From Cryptomeria japonica (Eukaryota; Streptophyta; Pinopsida; Cupressales; Cupressaceae), in assembly GCF_030272615.1 (NCBI RefSeq), contig NC_081414.1, forward strand, positions 819,220,396-819,284,395: 64,000 bases of DNA, read 5' to 3'. Position 1 is the first letter of the stretch; each line of letters starts with the position of its first letter. The notes below the pieces were generated by a model. The model was given only the letters and a program-made list of their open reading frames with translations. It did not search any database and was not told the origin of the DNA. A program made the translations under genes and the position numbers. Below are positions 60,162 through 64,000 of the stretch, one piece after another.

Positions 60162-60659
60162 GGACTCGGCACAGGTGAATTATGGATTTCGGATGATGGG
60201 AGACTAGTAGAAGAAATTGGGGAGGCACATGCTAAATGCGGCTAGGAGTGCCCAGTGGTTTCTAAGGCAATGGCAACTCAAAGGATGAATGAGGAAGAGC
60301 AAAGCTCGGCCAGGAGTGAATGATGAACAACTCTTCCCAAGAGATATGTCAATCCTACTCTTTTTTTATCGCATAGTTTATAATAGTATATAGTATAGCA
60401 AATACTTTATGAATTTTTGTAAGGTAGTAGCAGTTAGTATAATGAGCTAGGATAAGGACATAGGTTGCAGTCTTTGAAATTTTGACAGTTTTTGGATTAG
60501 AGAGCGAGAGAAATAAGGTAGTCTAGTCTTTTGGGGCCCTCAAGTATTTTTGGATCTTTTGACTTCCTTCTGGCAAGAGGACAACAGTTTACAAACACCT
60601 CCTAGATATGTAATATCCTTTTAGAATCAATACAATGGTGCTAGCCTATCTAGCTATAT
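60162..60659. other. 3' flank of unknown ORF
   Basis: About 500 bp without an ORF. GAATCAATACAATGG near 60625 could be part of a 3' untranslated region. LTR-A sequence begins near 60660. Confidence 0.35.
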
Positions 60660-61478
60660 ACCGATAAAAAATTTATTTTATACTATGTCTTCTATTAATT
60701 AGATAAATATTTTTATTTGATTAATTAATTCACTATTAATTAAATGAATATTTTAATTTATTTAATTAATTCATGGAACCTCTTCTTTCTAATTTAAATA
60801 AATATTTATTATTTATTTAGATCCCTCCTTCCTAAATTAAATAAACATTTTATTTATTTAATTTATCTAGTAATTTTTCTCTATTAATTAAATAAATACT
60901 TTTATTTTTTTAATTAATTCATTTACTTTTTTCCTCTTTAATCCTATCCCTCCAACTTGTTCACATGGATCATACTCTAATTGTCTCTTCATCCACTTTG
61001 TGCTTTCTCCAAAGTCAACCCACCTCTTAATCTCCTATGTTTGTCTTTACCTACCCTAAAATCTTATTGAGTCTCTTTCATCTATGTGATCCTAGTCACT
61101 CATCCTTTAACCTCTTAATCTAAGCCTTCCATTCTAAGTATGATCTCTATAAAAGATGTCTCCTTTCATTTTTCATAGCATTTTAGCATAAATTATCACA
61201 AGCATACACCATCACAACCACATCCATTCTTCCTTGAGATCTTGTCCAAATGAAACACAAATATAAGAGCAACATCACTAATGCAAGATCATGTAGGATT
61301 GTAGAATAATGGAGACAAGCCTACCATAGATCTAAAGGTATAATCTTTGTTTGTTTTATGGTTTATTTGCATTGCATAATAGTTCTCTATTGAGTTTGGT
61401 TAAATATATTTGTAGATCTAGGATTTACTAGTTGGATTACTTAGGGTTTACAAATAGGTTCAAAATTAAGCATAAAAA
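60660..61478 (+). mobile_element. LTR-A, 3' portion
   Basis: Starts with a series of TTAATTAAATAAATAT-type palindromes (60690-60930) like those at 2870-2950, then a TATA box at 61148 and a typical R-U5-like region. It ends at 61478, followed by ATATC (61479-61483) and the resumed Copia frame. Together with 2853-2950 it makes a plausible 0.9-kb LTR. Confidence 0.6.
61148..61155 (+). promoter_or_regulatory. TATA box in LTR-A
   Basis: TATAAAAG within GATCTCTATAAAAGATG, in the expected place between the AT-palindrome U3 part and the downstream R-U5 part. Confidence 0.6.
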
Positions 61479-61483
61479 ATATC

Positions 61484-61888
61484 TAAATAGCCTCTTAAAA
61501 AAAAATCAATTCTCTTTGCTAGGATTAGTCTAGTGTAAACCATTGCATACATTAAACTCCCAATAGCACTAGCATAAGGAACCTTAGACATGTCCTCAAA
61601 ATCATCATCAAAATGTAGACATGTCTAAACTCAACTTAGTACCAACAAAAAATGGAATATTACCTTTCTTACAATCATACATATTAAACTTCTACAAAAT
61701 AATATTAATACGTACTTTGGCTTAAACAAAATTTCTATTAATCTCCATCCCAAGAATATATTTTTCAACCCCCAAGTCCTTCATATCAAATGTGCTAGAA
61801 AGATAAACGTTGAGTTCTCTAATCATCACCTTATTGTTACCAATAAACAACATGTCATTAGCATACAAGACAATAATTAGTATATAAT
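61484..61888 (-). pseudogene. Ty1/copia pol fragment: reverse transcriptase
   Basis: Minus strand: LYANDMLFIGNNKVMIREL (normally YVDDMLxxG), STFDMKDLG, KYILGMEINR, FNMYDCKKG, VPYASAIGSLMYAMVYTR and KRLFRYL. These are consecutive Copia RT blocks with a few stops. The frame leaves the segment at 61484 and resumes at 2852 with the RNase H blocks. The upstream side is cut at 61888 by LTR-B. Confidence 0.9.
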
Positions 61889-63138
61889 TGTAGACACCTA
61901 AAAATGTCTCATTGATCATGTACTAATTATTCCTCTAATTGATTAAATAATCTTTATTATTTAATTAATCTATTTCTTCTAATTTCATATTTCCTCGTCA
62001 TCTTACTAATTATTCTATTTTCCTATTTCTTTAATCATTTTAATCATTTCCTAAATATTAATTAAATATTTATTATTTAATTAATTATGATTAATTCCCC
62101 AATTTAAATAATCTTTATTATTTAAACAAATTACTAATTATTCAATTTCTATCTCTAATCATCATTCAATCATTCAACCCTCTTCTAAATATTAATTAAA
62201 TATTTATTATTTAATTAATTGTGATTTAATCTTTTAAATTAAATAATATTTACTATTTAATTAAATTCCATTTCTAAATAATTAAATAGTTTCTTTAAAT
62301 TATTTAGTTAGCTAGTTAATTCTTCAATTCCAAATCCCCAAATTCTAATTTCGTTCAATTTCATATTCTTCTAATTTCTTCCAAATTCAAATACATGTGC
62401 ATGATTTCAAAAACCAAATTGAAAATCAAAGTCAAGTTCTAAATATATTCAAATACTAAATTGAATTAATAAATTCAATATTTGAATTAAAATCTCATGC
62501 AAAGATTAAATTAAAAATCTAAATCTAAATGCAAGCACATGCTAAATTAATTAATTCAATCAATTAATTAATTAAATCATTTATCTCTTCAACTTCTATT
62601 TCTATCTTTCAGTTAGCTTTTTCTAAATTAAGCTCTCTGTGTCATCTTCTTTAGTTCCATCAATCATTCTTTGTCTTCCTTCATTCAGCTTTTTCTCAAT
62701 CAGTTGACTCAATTAATTTATTCAATCTATTGAGTTTCACTCCTACAATCAACAGTTCAACTATCAATTTTCATTTGAGCTCACCTGAGTTCCACCTCTT
62801 GATCAATTTGTTCCACCTTTCAATCAATCTCATCCAAAAATCTATAAATTGAGCATCCAATCTCCATTTTCAACAATCATGAACTTCGAATCTTTGTGTC
62901 ACTTGCAGGTTACCGGTGCAATATCTAAGAGCCATCATACCACAAAGAGGAGAAGAGTAATGGAAGTTCTACGCAGTCACGAAATAGGGAGTTTTTATTA
63001 ATTTAATTTATAATTCCTATTTCTTAATTGTGTTATTCCATTGTATTGTTTGTTAAATTCTGATTAGGATAAGGATTCATGATTTCCCTTGTTTTTAATT
63101 GATTACTTTGTTAATAGAAGATGAATTTTACATGCGCA
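61889..63138 (+). repeat. LTR-B, 5' LTR of an element that leaves the window
   Basis: Begins TGTAGACACCTAAAAATG and ends TTTACATGCGCACA just before a primer binding site. U3 carries repeated ATTAAATATTTATTATTTAA palindromes (61935-62300). It is inserted into the Copia RT remnant; the left flank is ATAAT (61884-61888), and the right flank lies outside the window. Confidence 0.8.
62843..62849 (+). promoter_or_regulatory. TATA box in LTR-B
   Basis: TATAAAT within AAAATCTATAAATTGAGC, about 950 bp into the LTR, with a plausible transcription start some 30 bp downstream. Confidence 0.6.
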
Positions 63139-63141
63139 CAT

Positions 63142-63160
63142 TTTGGTGAACTCGATCTGA
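63142..63160 (+). other. Primer binding site after LTR-B
   Basis: TGGTGAACTCGATCTGAAC follows the LTR by three bases. It shares TTTTGGTGAAC.CGA with the gypsy PBS at 31262-31281, suggesting a related priming tRNA. Confidence 0.7.
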
Positions 63161-63259
63161 ACTAACATCAATTTAACCTTTTCTGTGTTCAGTGTGATTT
63201 TTGTAGATTGTGCAGATTTTTTCATTTTTTTTGCAGGTTGCACGAATTTTGAGAAAAGA

Positions 63260-63415
63260 TTTTCCATCACGCAATCGAGCTTACATCATCAAGCAATCGC
63301 ATAGATAGGATCATGCATTCAACCCTTTGGGGTCACGCATTCGTTCAGATAGGGTCACACAATCGCCCTGTCTAGATCATGCAATCGCCCTTTTGCGATC
63401 ACGCATTCACAGGAA
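63260..63415 (+). repeat. Degenerate CACGCA(A/T)TCG tandem repeat in leader, block 1
   Basis: About seven units of the form ATCACGCAATCG..C or GGTCACGCATTCG at 20-25-bp spacing, in the untranslated leader of the LTR-B element. Confidence 0.85.
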
Positions 63416-63530
63416 ACTTTGTTGTTTAATTTTTTCTTCTGTCTGTTATCTGTTCTATTTAATCCTATCTTAAAATTGGTTAATCCAGGATCAAATTGCT
63501 TTTTATTTCATAATTTGATTAACACTATTT

Positions 63531-63785
63531 ATGGCAAGAAAAGTTCAGTTCAAGATTTTAGGTGCAAGAAGGACGAAACAACAAAGGAGAGAAGCCAAAT
63601 GATATCAAAAAGTTCTCCAGGCAGAAAAATTGATACAGGATTTGGAAGAACAATTGGCCTTAGACAAATATAATAGCCTAGTTCTTTCTTATACAATTAA
63701 ATATGATCTAATCAATATTGAATGGATGATGAGGGATTTGGCTAGGGCTTCACAATTGGTTTCGCAGGTTCCTGATCGGGTTTAG
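63531..63785 (+). pseudogene. Short leader ORF of LTR-B element
   Basis: MARKVQFKILGARRTKQQRR, then a TGA at codon 24, then KVLQAEKLIQDLEEQLALDK and LARASQLVSQVPDRV, stop TAG 63783-63785. A short helical, charged product of about 84 codons lying between two repeat blocks. It could be the start of a gag or an upstream ORF; I recognise no domain. Confidence 0.4.
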
Positions 63786-63865
63786 TTTTTCTTATTTTAT
63801 TTTATTTTATTTTTTATTTTAGTTTTAGTTTTTAACTTTTTTTTGTTGTCTGTATTCTATCACGC

Positions 63866-64000
63866 AATCAAGTTGTTGGTGCTACACAATCAACTAGATA
63901 CCATCACGCATTCAGTCTGTTAGATTTACGCATTCGGTCTATCAGATTCACGCATTCGGTATGTAAATATCACACAATCACTCAGGTAGTATTACACAAT
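63866..64000 (+). repeat. CACGCA(A/T)TC tandem repeat, block 2
   Basis: Six or more units (ATCACGCAATCAAG, ATCACGCATTCAGT, TTCACGCATTCGGT and so on) at about 22-bp spacing, running into the window edge. Same consensus as block 1. Confidence 0.85.

Noticed and set aside
63260-64000. CRISPR-like array
   Set aside because: The units are degenerate, spacers are short and related, the context is an LTR element leader, and the genome is eukaryotic.
1-64000. tRNA, rRNA or organelle-derived segments
   Set aside because: No cloverleaf with A and B boxes, no rRNA core sequence and no plastid or mitochondrial gene was recognised on either strand.

Overview
The window looks like nuclear DNA from a large-genome land plant, most likely a gymnosperm (conifer). 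It is AT-rich. I see no intact host gene, and almost every base I can assign belongs to decayed, nested transposable elements: plant LINEs, Ty1/copia, Ty3/gypsy of the Tat type, solo LTRs and a DNA-transposon-like gene. The conifer assignment is inference. Essentially all coding regions are pseudogenes with in-frame stops or frameshifts, so this reads as a transposon graveyard.

Layout. At 1-2852 and 61484-61888 lie two halves of one minus-strand Copia pol gene. They become continuous if 2853-61478 is removed, and the break is flanked by a 5-bp duplication ATATC. The rest of the window is therefore stacked inside that Copia. The first insertion (LTR-A, starting TGTAGACACC) survives as about 100 bp at 2853 and about 820 bp at 60.66-61.48 kb. 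Inside it come: LINE-1 (2.95-6.88 and 13.51-14.9 kb), split by a pol-less Copia-like element (6882-13507) with a 1,140-codon novel ORF; a satellite-like block (15.19-17.64 kb), split by a solo LTR (15361-16512); a degenerate multi-exon gene of unknown function (17.93-19.95 kb); a complete 12.7-kb Tat-type Ty3/gypsy element (20249-32942) carrying an antisense plant-mobile-domain gene; the 3' end of a transposase-like gene on the minus strand (33.54-34.14 kb), whose remainder is at 44.22-46.85 kb; between those parts an element with a long gag-like or coiled-coil ORF (34.14-44.22 kb), itself split by a 3.7-kb solo LTR (37413-41108); LINE-2 (47.2-57.63 kb), split by a second copy of the same long solo LTR in the opposite orientation (47806-51585); and poorly characterised AT-rich DNA to 60.66 kb. 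A second LTR retrotransposon (LTR-B at 61889-63138 plus PBS and leader) starts in the same Copia remnant and runs off the right edge.

How the parts relate. The insertion order can be read from target-site duplications: GATAT (gypsy), CTTAG (solo LTR-C), ATGAA and TGATT (two copies of solo LTR-E), ATCTT/ATATT (Copia-like element) and ATATC (LTR-A). The most unusual contents are the Copia-like element whose pol is replaced by an unknown ORF, the transposase-like gene with conserved motifs VDFSENY, WLDGCAGK and GHGKGEHDGA, the unknown gene convergent with it, and the PMD gene captured antisense inside the gypsy element.
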